Assembly (NCBI GenBank): GCA_030411725.1
Contig: MU839845.1
Span: forward strand, 1-64,000
Direction: 5' to 3'
Origin: Echria macrotheca
Taxonomy: Eukaryota > Ascomycota > Sordariomycetes > Sordariales > Schizotheciaceae
DNA: 64,000 nt
This document shows, piece by piece, positions 46,910-57,260 of the stretch; position 1 is the first letter of the stretch, and each line of letters begins with the position of its first letter. Below the pieces are notes generated by a model, which was given only the letters and a program-made list of their open reading frames with translations, did no database searches and had not been told where the DNA came from. The translations under genes and the position numbers were made by a program.

Positions 46910-48283
46910 CTAGGGGTTAACCATCATGGCCAACTGACCAGCGTCGTTGTCCATCATGGGCAGTGTGTCCATCCCGTTGCCTCGTGGCTCCATACCGCTG
47001 ACTCTAGCCTCCATGCCGCTCATGCGTCCATCCATCATACCGCCACCGCCCATACCTCCGTTGCTCAACGGGACGTTTCCCAGCGTCGCCCCACCCATGT
47101 TGGCAGTAGGCATGTTGGAAGCACCCATCTGCACACCGTTTGCGCCCATCATGTTACGGCCCTGGATCGCATCGAATAGCGCGTCGAACCGCTTTTCAAA
47201 ATGGTCCATGCGCGCGTCTATCCGCTCGAAGCTCGCCGTCATGTCATGCGCGATACGCTCGACCCTGTGGGTGAGACTCCTGAGCGACTGGTTCATGGGC
47301 GCATTCTCCTGACCGGGAGCTGCGGCAGGCATGCGCGCTTCATGGTTGTGCCGCGACTCTTGAACAGCGAAGCGCCACTGGTTTCCAAGGTTGACCTCAC
47401 AGACCGCCTTTGCGCGCCAGGGGCAGTCGATCTTGCGAGTGCTGGGGTTTCTCTTCTTCGCGGTGCTATTGTACTTGACACCGCCGCGATCGCAAACTAA
47501 GTCGTAGCGCGTCGGCTTTCCGTCGCGATAATTGCTTGCGCGCAACTTGACGATGCCGTACCCTTGGTCTTTGGCGACCTGTTGCGCTGCGTTCAGAAGA
47601 TCCTCAAATGATCCGTAGATGCCCTCGGGCGGCGGCGCCAACTTGTTCGCTGGCGACTTGGGCGGCATGCTCGACGAAGACGCGGCAGGGCCGCCCGTCT
47701 GCCAGAGGTTGAACTGGCCTTGGGGCGTCGAGCTCGCCACGGTTGCGGGAGGAGAGTCGTGGGTGGATTGCGGGGGACCGTAGGGGAAGAGGACGCGATC
47801 CGTCTTGTTGGCGGTCGCGGCCGATGGCCGCTGCTGTTGGTGCTGTTGCGACGTCTGTTGTTGCGACGGCGGCGGCGGATGGAGATGGTGTTGATGCGCG
47901 TGGCCGTGGTGCTGGTTCGGATTGCTTGCGTCGCCGGTGATGCTGCTCAGGCCGCCGTTGAGACTGCCGAGGTCGTTCTGGCCGGTTGCACCGAGCGATG
48001 ACTGCGTATCGGGGTATGGGTGCTGTTGGGCGGCGCTGTAGCCATTCATCAGGCTGTCGGGTTCGACCTGGTGCGATCGGTCGAGCTGCTGCGATGGAAA
48101 CCCCGTGGTGGGAGGTGGAGGGACCGATACCGTGTCGCCAGCGACGGCGCGCACGGCGACGGGGTGTGCCGTGCCCCAGGCCTGTTGGGGGACGGCAGCA
48201 TGGCCAGCAGGGACGTTTGGGCCCGGGGCCGCCGCGGGTCGCTGGCGCTTGCGCTGGCGTGGCTGGGATTGATGAGTGTCCAT
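46910..48283 (-). CDS. FAR1-type zinc-binding domain protein
   Basis: A single exon of 457 residues from ATG 48283. Residues 1-215 are low-complexity: a basic KRQR stretch near residue 12, then Gln/His/Pro-rich sequence. Residues of about 221-320 form a FAR1/WRKY-GCM1-like domain: IYGSFEDLLNAAQQVAKDQGYGIVKLRAS, then Cys264, Cys287 in DCPWRAK, and His312/His314 in SRHNHEA, a CCHH zinc arrangement. Residues of about 331-375 form an amphipathic coiled coil (LTHRVERIAHDMTASFERIDARMDHFEKRFDAL). The C-terminus is Gly/Met-rich. FAR1 domains are the DNA-binding part of MULE transposases and of transcription factors derived from them. No transposase catalytic domain follows, so this looks like a domesticated DNA-binding protein, probably nuclear. 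Target and role are unknown. Divergent from the small coiled-coil gene at 48890. Confidence 0.85.
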   Translation of the reverse strand: MDTHQSQPRQRKRQRPAAAPGPNVPAGHAAVPQQAWGTAHPVAVRAVAGDTVSVPPPPTTGFPSQQLDRSHQVEPDSLMNGYSAAQQHPYPDTQSSLGATGQNDLGSLNGGLSSITGDASNPNQHHGHAHQHHLHPPPPSQQQTSQQHQQQRPSAATANKTDRVLFPYGPPQSTHDSPPATVASSTPQGQFNLWQTGGPAASSSSMPPKSPANKLAPPPEGIYGSFEDLLNAAQQVAKDQGYGIVKLRASNYRDGKPTRYDLVCDRGGVKYNSTAKKRNPSTRKIDCPWRAKAVCEVNLGNQWRFAVQESRHNHEARMPAAAPGQENAPMNQSLRSLTHRVERIAHDMTASFERIDARMDHFEKRFDALFDAIQGRNMMGANGVQMGASNMPTANMGGATLGNVPLSNGGMGGGGMMDGRMSGMEARVSGMEPRGNGMDTLPMMDNDAGQLAMMVNP

Positions 48284-48889
48284 TGCGGCGTGATTGGCAC
48301 TGTCTGCACCGAGCGGCTTTGTGGAACACCCCGACTATTTTCTGTACTGTGTGCTTTTTGCTCGGCCGACGTTGACTGCACCGCGGCGCGTGTTGCGGAG
48401 GCTAAAGAACGACACCCTCCACAGCGAGGTCGCCGGAAAGCCGGGCACTCGGCGCGAGGGAAATGGCAGTTTGTGCTCCTGCTTGCGCCGGGGGGGTTTG
48501 TTTGTTCAAAAGTCAAGTTTGCGTGGCAGTCGTCGACGTTATTTGCTACAGCAAGTCTTCGACGCGCGGAGAGCTTGGGCCAACGCGCCACATTCTGCCT
48601 TAATAGCAGCCATCGCCCCATGAAGTATTGTTAGTGTACGACCCGACCCATCCCTGAATCGACAATCTTTGCATCTTGTATTTAGCTAACCCTGGCTCAG
48701 AGCCCGACGCTTCCCACCCCACCACAGCTCGAGCTGCCCCTCCCATCCCCTGCTGCCGGGCTGTTGCCAATCTCATCGCCGTCCCGTTGCGCTTGCCGGT
48801 TCCACACTTGAAGAGCATCAATCATCGGACCTGGAATAGTTGGCGCCCGCCTGCTTCTCAACTATTCAGCCCCCAATCGGCGGCCCATC
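48284..48889. promoter_or_regulatory. divergent promoter, FAR1 gene and coiled-coil gene
   Basis: 606 bp between two divergent starts, holding both promoters and leaders. I see no TATA box or defined factor site, and no gene. Confidence 0.5.
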
Positions 48890-49443
48890 ATGGCAAACAC
48901 CCAGCCGCCGCCGGCAAAGGACAAACTCCAGGAGGAAGAGGAGCGTCTTCAAGATGCCTTTGATCACATCAACGAGCTTCACCTTCAGGTGAGTGGAGGG
49001 CCGTCCAGCTGAGCACATGTCTCTGACGTGGTCGGCCACACAGCTCCGTCAACTGCGAACGGCATTGCCACGCATAGTGGCTCCTCTCTCCGCAAAAAGT
49101 GCAAAAAATGCTTCCCGTATGTTTTACTCGCATTCCTGTCTGCATGTGACCGTCTAACCAGGCAACAGCACAAGCGGTACACGCCGCCGTCATGAAGGCG
49201 GCCCAGGACACCAGCAACCAGATCACCGACCTCAGGAATGCTTTCACCAGCGACAAGACAGTGGCAATCTTCCGGGAGGCTGCCGAAAGTCGAAAAAAGG
49301 AGCCAAAGGGCATCCGACCATGGCTTGCCTGTGAGGATCCTAACTGGGCACAAGTGAAGAAGGGACGGCAGCCCGCAGATCCAGCAACGGAGTCCACGAG
49401 GGCGGCGGCAGCAGTGTCGTCGACTACAGGCAATAACAGCTAG
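48890..49443 (+). CDS. small conserved-looking coiled-coil protein
   Basis: Three exons: 48890-48988, 49044-49116 and 49169-49443, giving 148 residues. Donors are GTGAGT and GTATGT. The second acceptor was taken at GCAACAG, because the nearer AACCAG breaks the frame. The protein begins MANTQPPPAKDKL, then a Glu-rich helix (QEEEERLQDAFDHINELHLQLRQLRTALPRIVAPL) and a second helix (AVHAAVMKAAQDTSNQITDLRNAF). A basic KGIRPWLACEDPNW motif and an Ala/Ser/Thr-rich tail follow. The helical hairpin with a leading LRQLR...LP segment recalls small Mediator-type subunits, but I do not recognise the family with certainty and assign no function. The good splice sites and clean protein character make it a likely real gene. 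Confidence 0.65.
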
Positions 49444-50118
49444 AAGCCGACGGCCCATCATCATTCATCGGCTGGCAATGCCTGCGGACTTGTCGTGCTG
49501 CGTCCTGGACCGGTGTGTGGTTTCAGGCATGTGTGTCTGGCTTGATGCGACTATTCCCATCAAGGATACGAGCACTGTTTGTTGGAGTGTTTTTACCGCT
49601 ACATGCGAGAGGGCGTTTTGGAGAGGTTTGTTCATGAGCTCAGGAACGGTATTGGCGGGTTGGAGTACGGATAGCTTGGGGGCTGGCGTTCTTCTGGTTG
49701 TTTGTATTGTCCATAGCGGTCAACCATAGCGGACAGAATGACAAGTCATATGGAATTCATGCGACTATTCTTGGGCCCTTTGATTGCAATTCTCGATTAC
49801 ATGTCATATCGGACTGGATACTCGATGTTGGTGAGAATTATGGAGTATATCGGCGTCACGAACGAAAGTGAGATGCGGGTCCCACAAATACGGTCCCACA
49901 AATATGGCCCCACAAATACCATATGCACTAGCCACACTTACCCAAGCCTCAATTGCGCGGGTTATGTGGCGTATCCACAGCCCTTGCAACCAACCGTGGT
50001 GGGGCTTTGATTTGGCACCCACACAGAAATTTCGAGGCACTCTCAAAATTCACCTGCTTCCGCATCGCCCAGTGATTGTCTTGCAGCACTTCCCCACGAC
50101 AACGACAACACCGAAACA
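49444..50118. other. spacer upstream of eL34 gene
   Basis: 675 bp between two rightward genes. It contains the 3' flank of the coiled-coil gene, the eL34 promoter and a three-copy 14-bp repeat (separate entry). No gene is visible. Confidence 0.55.
49878..49919. repeat. 14-bp tandem repeat x3 upstream of eL34
   Basis: Three consecutive 14-base units GGTCCCACAAATAC, with T for C at the last base of unit two and C for T at the third base of unit three. They lie about 200-240 bp upstream of the eL34 ATG, a usual place for promoter elements. Confidence 0.85.
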
Positions 50119-50741
50119 ATGGCGAACTCACGAGTCACCTACCGTCGCCGCAACCCGTGAGTTGCCCTCGTTTTAATTGCCTGGATTTGACCCGGGGAGG
50201 ATGAGCGCAACCGCTGACAGTCGCTTCTCGCAGATACAACACCACGTCGAACCGGACGCGGATCGTCAAGACCCCCGGTGGTGACATTCGGCTGCTGCAC
50301 ATCAAGAAGCGCGGAACCGCTCCCAAGTGCGGTGACTGCGGCATCAAGTTGCCTGGTGTAAGTTTTTCTTGGAATACTCTGTGGGGGAACCGAGGCGAAA
50401 CAAGACACGAAACGAGCATCGAGATGAGCGAACGGACACGATTTTTTCCCTCGACGATACGCTCGCCATCACGTCTAGAAGATATGGCCTGAGAATGGAG
50501 CTGGCTGGATGGATAAGACTGGAACGCGAGGCTGATTTTGTCCTACCAGATTCCCGCCCTCCGACCCCGCGAATACGCGAACATCTCGAAGCCCAAGAAG
50601 ACTGTCCAGCGCGCGTATGGCGGCTCAAGATGCGGTAACTGCGTCCGGGACCGCATCGTCCGGGCGTTCCTGATCGAGGAGCAGAAGATTGTCAAGAAGG
50701 TGCTGAAGGAGCAGACCCAGGCCGAGAAGAAGAGCAAATAA
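50119..50741 (+). CDS. rpl34: 60S ribosomal protein eL34
   Basis: Three exons: 50119-50156, 50234-50357 and 50550-50741, giving 117 residues. Junctions restore RRRNPYNTTSNRTRIVKTPGG and KLPGIPALRPREY. The protein is strongly basic and carries the eL34 pattern: MANSRVTYRRRNPYNTTSN, LLHIKKRGTAPKCGDCGIKLPG with a CxxC zinc-binding pair, then KKTVQRAYGGSRCGNCVRDRIVRAFLIEEQKIVKKVL with the second CxxC pair. It is a structural component of the cytosolic large ribosomal subunit. The first exon is only 38 nt, which is usual for fungal ribosomal protein genes. Intron 2 (192 bp) is longer than most in the window. Confidence 0.96.
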
Positions 50742-51208
50742 GCGGTCTTGGTTTTTATTCACAGGCGAGGACGGAACGGGCAGGGCACGGTTGACGGTCT
50801 CATTGCTTCGGTGTTCATAGGGAAAATGGGCTGCATGCCAGGCACAACTACAGCCGGGGTTGGCTGTTTCTCTGTTCTTAGGGATGCTTCTCTATCGGAA
50901 TGGGGTTCGCAATGAAATGGACTTCACCGTACGGATGTGCCATGCTGCAGTGAAACGGTTGCCAGTGAATAATCGTATCATACTCGTCTTGTAATTCCAA
51001 GGGCAAGGGACGGTGGGTATTGATATCTCGGTACCTTGCTGCTCACCGGGTGTAGCCTGTTCTAGGCAAAGCGGGCCGTACTCGCTTAACAATGACGTCC
51101 ACCTGGAATTCTCCAAATTCCAATTGACCGACAGCTTCAACAGCTCCCATTTGACCTCGTTTCCGAAGTCAAGACTGCGTTCCCCGGCACCATATCATAG
51201 CCGTCAAG
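50742..51208. promoter_or_regulatory. spacer between eL34 and NDUFAF3-like gene
   Basis: 467 bp between two rightward genes. It holds the eL34 3' UTR and the promoter of the next gene. Nothing else is visible. Confidence 0.5.
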
Positions 51209-52052
51209 ATGACAGCCCCCATGCGATCCAGAACGATGCACCGTGCGCTACAAAGCATAGCTAGTCCGGCGCAGCGCATTCAACCCTCCTCCGTCCGACC
51301 GTCCCTCGCAACATCCTCAACCCCAAGACTTATCGCGACAACAACATCACCAGCTCCAAGCAGATCAATCCACACATCCCCTCTCTCCTCCTCCTCAGAA
51401 ACAAACCGCCAATCGCGCCTCACCTCCCGTCCCCCTCGCAGTCTGTCCTCCCAACCCGTCGAAAAAACCCACCACGACCAAGAAAAGAAAGAACCTTCAA
51501 ACCTCGAATCCCTCGACGTCTTCGCCGGCACACCCATCCCCTCGACCGCGGTGAATACCTGTTTCGAAGACGGCTTCGCGCTCAACTCGGGCGTGCGCAT
51601 CCTCGACGGCGCTGGTGCGTTGTTAGTCGCCGGCGAGGCTTTTGTCTGGAGACCATGGGATGTCTCCTCATCAAACAAAACAATACTCAACGCCAAGGGA
51701 CAGGTTGAGATTTCGGAGGAGGGGTTTGGGGTTTTGGGGCTTGTTTGGCCTAGGCCTGGTATGTTTTTTTTTCCCCTCTTGTGTATGGGTTGGGGAAGGG
51801 GAGAAGGGGGAACGGGCCCGCTAATATGGTGGTACAGATTTGTTGATTTTGGGTGTTGGCAAGGAGATGAGACCTCTTAGTCCGGCGACGCGCAGGGTGA
51901 TTAGTGGGTTGGGCATCAGGGTCGAGGTATTGGATACGAGGAACGCGGCGGCGCAGTTTAATCTGCTTGCGACGGAGAGGGGGGTGTATGATGTTGCTGC
52001 TGCGCTGGTGCCGATGGGGTGGAAGGAGGGGATTGGGGCTGGGGCTGGTTGA
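51209..52052 (+). CDS. NDUFAF3-like complex I assembly factor
   Basis: Two exons, 51209-51758 and 51838-52052, with a 79-bp intron (GTATGT donor, GTACAG acceptor), giving 254 residues. The first 100 residues are rich in Ser, Arg, Pro and Thr and poor in acidic residues (MTAPMRSRTMHRALQSIASPAQRI), fitting a mitochondrial presequence. The remainder is a DUF498/Mth938-type domain: INTCFEDGFALNSGVRILDGAGALLVAGEAFVWRPW, then DLLILGVGKEMRPLSPATRRVISGLGIRVEVLDTRNAAAQFNLLATERGVYDVAAALVP. The GVGKEM and DTRNAAAQFNLLATE motifs are typical of NDUFAF3/C3orf60 proteins. These act with NDUFAF4 in early assembly of respiratory complex I in the matrix. Family assignment is strong; the complex I role is inherited from the family. 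Confidence 0.88.
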
Positions 52053-52801
52053 GTTGTCAGGGGGGGAGGAAGGAGATGTGTGGTAGGATATGTGTATTAC
52101 GGTGATGGGGCTGTATGATATGATACTAGGGAGGCTGTAGAAGCTGGGGCATCTCTAGAAGGGGATACACGGGGGGGACGGAAGCATCTCGGTTGGGATA
52201 CAGCTGGGACCACCACATCACCAAGCGTCCCAGTAAAAAGGACTATATATATCTCATGATGGTGTCAAGCATAATACCAGGAAAGACACTGTCGGCTCTG
52301 GATCAATAGAAATAAGGACTACCACAAGATCATATCTCCTTCATGTTGTTTGCTTAGGTAGCTATATTCTCCAGCGGCCTCATCAACTTACCAGCACTAT
52401 CAAGGGCTCGACCCGCCTTACCGAGACTTGTTCCAATGGCTTCATCTTGTCCACACGTCAGGTTGGCCATATCCCCGCTCTAAGCACCTTACGCGCATCA
52501 CGTCACTTGACACTGTGTCCCGAAGCAACTAGTTATTCATAAGGCTACTGCCTGCTATGATTTTTATCTCTATTACCCAGTAATCCGTCCTTTTGTCCTC
52601 ATAGTCGCCACAGGATCCACATAGACAAAACCCATACCTTCTATTCTCTATTCCGAGGTTCATGGAACATGTATTGAAGCCACATCTCCGTCCGCTCCGT
52701 GGTTCCATACCCCACCTAGCATTACCTGCCCGAGACCAGCCTCACCAACACCTTGCTTGAAACGCCAGAGCACCGGTGAACCATCGCCCCATCAAATTAA
52801 C
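52053..52801. other. convergent 3' flanks
   Basis: 749 bp between the stops of the NDUFAF3-like gene and the methyltransferase gene. It is relatively AT-rich, with no frame that I can support. Confidence 0.6.
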
Positions 52802-54545
52802 TTAATGGGCAGCAACGCTGGGAAACTCGACAGCCTCCGTCTTGGCCCAGGCCGTGAGGTCAGCGCGGGTAGAGCCAAGCGCGCCGCTGAGACCGTGGTG
52901 GTTGGCAATGCCCTCCACCCGGTGGGTCGAGTTGATGTTCTTGACGAGAACAATCTGGTAGCAGGTAGCGCTGCCCTGACGAGAGATGATGGTAGAGTAG
53001 GCCAAGAAGTACTCCCAAATCTGCATTTCAGTTAGTAAGCGGCAATTTTTGTGATAGATGACAAAAACTTACGCGGAACCATCTTTTGCCATACTTGGCC
53101 TCCACCTTGTCGCGGTTGCCCATCCAGTTCCGGTACCATCTCCAGAGCGTGGCAGAGTAGTGCACACCAACAGTGTCAACGCTCTTGACCTCGAACCCGG
53201 CACCCTCAAGCTGGTTGACGAACCAGCCGAGCGGAGTAGAGGCATCGGCGCCAGGAAAGACATACTTGTTCATGAAAAGACCCCAGATGAGATCCTCGTA
53301 CTGCCAGGACTTGCGCAGACCAGCGATCTGGAGGAAGAAAGTACCATCATCATCAAGCATGTCGTAAACCTGCTTCAGGAACTTGCTAAAGTGACGGACA
53401 CCCACGTGCTCGGCCATCTCCAGGCAGGTGATCTTGTTATAGCCACCCTCAGGCACCGGAGTATCACGGTAGTCCATGCAGAGGATCTTGCTCTGTTCCT
53501 CCGGGATGCCGGCCTTGCGCAGAGCACCGTTGCCCCAGGCGGTTTGGTTACGGCCCAGAGTGATACCGGTAACCTTGGCGCCAAACTGAGTGCTGGCGAA
53601 CCGGGCAAGAGTACCCCAGCCGCAGCCGAGATCCAACAGCCGCTCGCCCTTTTGGAGTCCAATCTTCTCGCACACGATGGCAAGCTTGTTGTCCTGCAGC
53701 TGCTCAAGAGTCTCTTCCTTCTCAGTATCCGAGATGATGCCAGAGGTATAGATCATGCGCGGGCCAAGGAACCAGCCGTAGAAGTCATCGCCGCGGTCAT
53801 AGTGATCGCGCACCTGCTCCTCATCTGATAGCAATTGTCAGCTGCGATACCCTGCAAACAAAAGATCATCATATCATACCTTGCGAACGAGTGTGCATAA
53901 TCACCTCGGGAATCATGCCAGTCACGAAGAACTTGATCAGACCATAGGTAAAGCGGAAGCTCGCCCAGTCATGGCGATACTCCAGGACCTCTAGGCAGTC
54001 GCCATTGAACTCCACGTCTCCATCGAAGTACATCTCGTGGAAAGTCTCCATGGGGATCTTGTTCCGGCCAGAGTACTTGGCCTTGTCGGCGGCATTCTTG
54101 AAAGTCAAGTAATGCTCGACGGGCCGGCCCGGATACCTGGCTTTCTCATTCTTGCGCGGCGACACGGTTGAGGCAAGGATCCAGAAGCCTGCCAGCAGCG
54201 GAAGGGTTGTGAAGAGCGCAAAGAATATCGTGGTCTTCAGGCCGCCGCCGACCTTCCATGAGAGGTAGAATGGGACGCCGCCCAGGATGGAGAAGAGCAG
54301 CGTGTTGGAAAAGCTTTCGGCGCCAGCAGCATCGGCGGGCAACGGAGCATTCTTGATGGCCGGCGACTGTTTGGCTAGGTTAGGGCGAGCCAATTGGGCG
54401 AACTCAAGAGGAAAAAAGGGATACTCACCGAGGTTGTGCGCACACCGCACTCCTCAAACTTCTCAAAAGTCGGCGTGGGCGCCTTTGGAGTCTCGATGAA
54501 CTCGAATTCGGACTCGCTGCCCGTCACGCTGTGCGGTTTGGACAT
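52802..54545 (-). CDS. sphingolipid C9-methyltransferase
   Basis: Four exons: 54545-54429, 54366-53880, 53824-53073 and 53020-52802, giving 524 residues; introns are 52-62 bp. Residues of about 55-105 contain two membrane segments (TLLFSILGGVPFYLSW and a second around TTIFFALFTTLPLLAGFWILAS). The rest is a cyclopropane-fatty-acid-synthase-type SAM methyltransferase: HYDRGDDFYGWFLGPRMIYTSGI, motif I LLDLGCGWGTLARFA at about 264-277, and EMAEHVGVRHFSKFL. The membrane N-terminus separates it from soluble CFA synthases and fits fungal enzymes that add the C9 methyl branch to the sphingoid base of glucosylceramide, affecting hyphal growth, virulence and defensin sensitivity. They act in the ER. 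Intron 2 contains a second usable acceptor (TTTGCAG) upstream of the one chosen; only the later one keeps the frame into DEEQVRDHYD. Confidence 0.9.
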
Positions 54546-55137
54546 GGCGACGACGATGCTGGATGCTGCGATCCAAGCGGTGGCCTGATTGCAGCTGAAT
54601 TGGAGGAGGAGAGAGGGGGGCAGAGGAAATACTCGTGCCGTTGTCCACTCTGGACTGGAGCTCGATCGACGGCGCTGGAGCTCTGGACAAAAGGGGAGCT
54701 TGGGCGGTGAGCGTTGAGTGGCCGGTTGTTGAGTCGGGGTGGGGCTTTGGGGTTCAGACCCCTGGGGTTGCTTCCAATCTCGGTAAGGTCACCACAGAAC
54801 AGCGTTGGATTGCCCACGGCAATTGCCATTCATTCAGGGGCACCAACCCTTCGCCGGGAAGCACAATGGTAAGTTGACAACAACACAGAGATGCTTTGAG
54901 TCTTGTCTTGTACGATGCGACGGCAATTGTGCTGTGGGCATCAAAGTTTCACCACAAGACATGACAAACGCAGCACAGTCTTCGATTCCGTTCAACCGGG
55001 TCCACCTGTTCGCTTCTTCGATCAAACTTCACGCTGGATGAGAGGTTTACCTCTGATGCCATCCGCCATCCCTTATATATACACTTTTTTGGTCCTGCCA
55101 GAGCAAAGATGGCTTGGATATTCTGGTCCCTTGCGCT
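54546..55137. promoter_or_regulatory. methyltransferase promoter and glucosidase 3' flank
   Basis: 592 bp between two leftward genes. It holds the promoter of the methyltransferase gene and the 3' UTR of the alpha-glucosidase gene. No gene is visible. Confidence 0.55.
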
Positions 55138-57260
55138 CTAGCATCCCGCCAAGTAGAGCCGGCCTTCCCAAGGCCTCAGCGCTCTTGTTCTGCCTGCCGT
55201 TGCCTCCTCGTCCGCCAGGGTATCAGGGTAGTTACCAACGCGAAAACTCAACCCATCAAACGGCAGGTCAACTCGCTGGTCCTCGCCAGTGAAGTTGAGG
55301 ACGACCACTGCCTTCTTTTCTCCATGATGCTTTGCGAAGACAAACGTCTGCTCATTCTCAGGGTCAAATACCTCGTACTTTCCGTGTACGAGGATGTCCT
55401 TGAACTCCTTGCGGAACTTGATCATGTGTTTCCAGAAGCTGTATGTCGAATTGGGATCCGCGAGCTGTGTCTTGACGTTGATTTCTCGGTAGAGATCGTG
55501 CAACCGCATCCATGGCTTCGGTCCATTCGTAAAACCCGCAAACTGGGACGAATCCCACTGCATCGGCAGTCGTGCATTGTCGCGGCCCAGAATCTGCAGG
55601 CCTTCCATCACCTTTTCCAGCGCTGCTTTGTCATTGTTGCTCAATGATGCTATCGTCTTGTAGAAACCGAGCGACTCAATGTCCTGAAAGTCCTCAATGG
55701 GCCATGACTTTGGCACATTGACCATGCCGATCTCCTGTCCTTGGTAAACAAACAGGGTGCCCGTCAGTGCTGTGAGCATCATGGCCAGCATCTTCGCCGA
55801 CAGGACTCGGTACTCTGGGGCATCAGATGCATATCGCGAGATCGAACGGCCCTGGTCTGGCAAAACATTAGCACTGGCTTCATATCGGCCATGTCTGGAA
55901 TTATACCGTGGTTCTCGCAGAAAACCGTGGTCCAGCCATCTGTTCCATCTATAAACTGCTGCCATTTCGTCACAATGCCTTTGAGAGCGGGTAGTTTCCA
56001 AGGCTGGAAGTGGTACTTGGCTGTAGTTCCCTGGCCTAGGTCTACAATGTCGAACTGGAAGACCATGCTGAGTTGTCTGTCTGCCAAGCTCACGTACTTC
56101 AACACCTTCTCGGGATCCGGGGTATGGGGCAACTCGCCCACCATGACGGTATCATACTCGGAGAGAACCTTGTCGTTCATCTCACGGAGGAATTCGTGCA
56201 TTCTCGGTCCGTTGGCGTAGAACTGCCATGCCGGCTGATAGTACTGGCTGGTGTCAACCACCGGAGCATCCAAAAACTCGACTTGCTTCGAGTACCTATG
56301 TTTAACGAGGTCAGCACCGCATAACTCGTATCCTCGTCGGGATGCTAACATGTTGACGGTATCGACCCGGAAGCCATCGACGCCTTTGTCCAGCCAGAAG
56401 CGCATTGCGCTGTTGTATATCGCCTTCCTGGTCTCTTCGTTTTCCCAGTTAAGGTCTGGCTGCTCCTTGGCAAAAAGGTGCAGGTAGTACTCCCCCGTGT
56501 GCTCGTCGTATTCCCAGGTGCTTCCAGAAAAGTAACTCCGCCAGTTCGTTGGGGGAAGTCTTGTTCCATCCTCGGCACTAACTATACGTCAGCCATCCTT
56601 GCCATCCCAAGTGATCTGGGTTTCTTCGATGGGCCAGGAGACTGGGGGTCGCTCATAGCGCCTGGACATACTACCGAGGTGGTTCCAGATATACCTAGAT
56701 GGGTTAGCCTCTGGTAACGTTGTAATCGGAAACATGGCGGTAGCCTACCAGTCTCTCTTGGGGTTATCTTTGGACGAGCGAGACTCCTTGAACCACGCGT
56801 GCTGGTCGGACGTGTGGTTTATGACCAGGTCAAGGATAAGCTTCATGCCTCTGCATGCCATGTACGACTCATCAGCACTTCTTAAAAACCGCGACAGTTC
56901 CCCATGGGCGCACTACCGCTCGTGGCATGCGCCAATCAAATCCTCCATATCCTTGACCGTGCCATACGGTGGGTAAACGTCCTCGTAATTCGAGATGTCA
57001 TAGCCCATATCCACCTGTGGACTATCGTACCTGTCCTCTCGTGTTAGCCAGACGTCTCACGGGGCAAATCATAGACCAGCCACAAACATTGGGGACACCC
57101 AGATGATATCAACCCCCAGATCTTTCAAGTAGTCGACCTTGCTGAGGATTCCCGGGATGTCTCCCAGCCCATCCCCGTTCGAATCCTTGAATGACGCGGG
57201 ATAGATCTGGTAGACGACGGCATCCTTCCACCAAGGGGCTGGTAACGAAGATACCGTCAT
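55138..57260 (-). CDS. GH13 alpha-glucosidase (maltase type)
   Basis: Seven exons: 57260-57088, 57030-56917, 56850-56749, 56694-56672, 56581-56350, 56295-55907 and 55856-55138, giving 583 residues. The start MTVSSLPAPWWKDAVVYQIYPASF is typical; the upstream TTG in frame is not needed. Catalytic residues of the (beta/alpha)8 barrel are visible: Asp211 in GFRVDTVNM (nucleophile), Glu269 in MVGELPHTP (acid/base) and Asp345 in CENHDQGR (transition-state stabiliser), plus LVINHTSDQHAWF. No signal peptide is seen, so it should be an intracellular maltase/oligo-alpha-glucosidase hydrolysing imported maltose-type sugars. It is divergent from a sugar porter, which supports that role. Exon 4 has only 23 nt, and two donors are weak (GTTTGT, GTTAGC), but each choice restores conserved sequence (SPMYDSPQVDMGYD, VNMYSKQVEF). 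The stretch NHLGISAEDGTRLPP around exon 4 is the least certain part. Confidence 0.9.
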
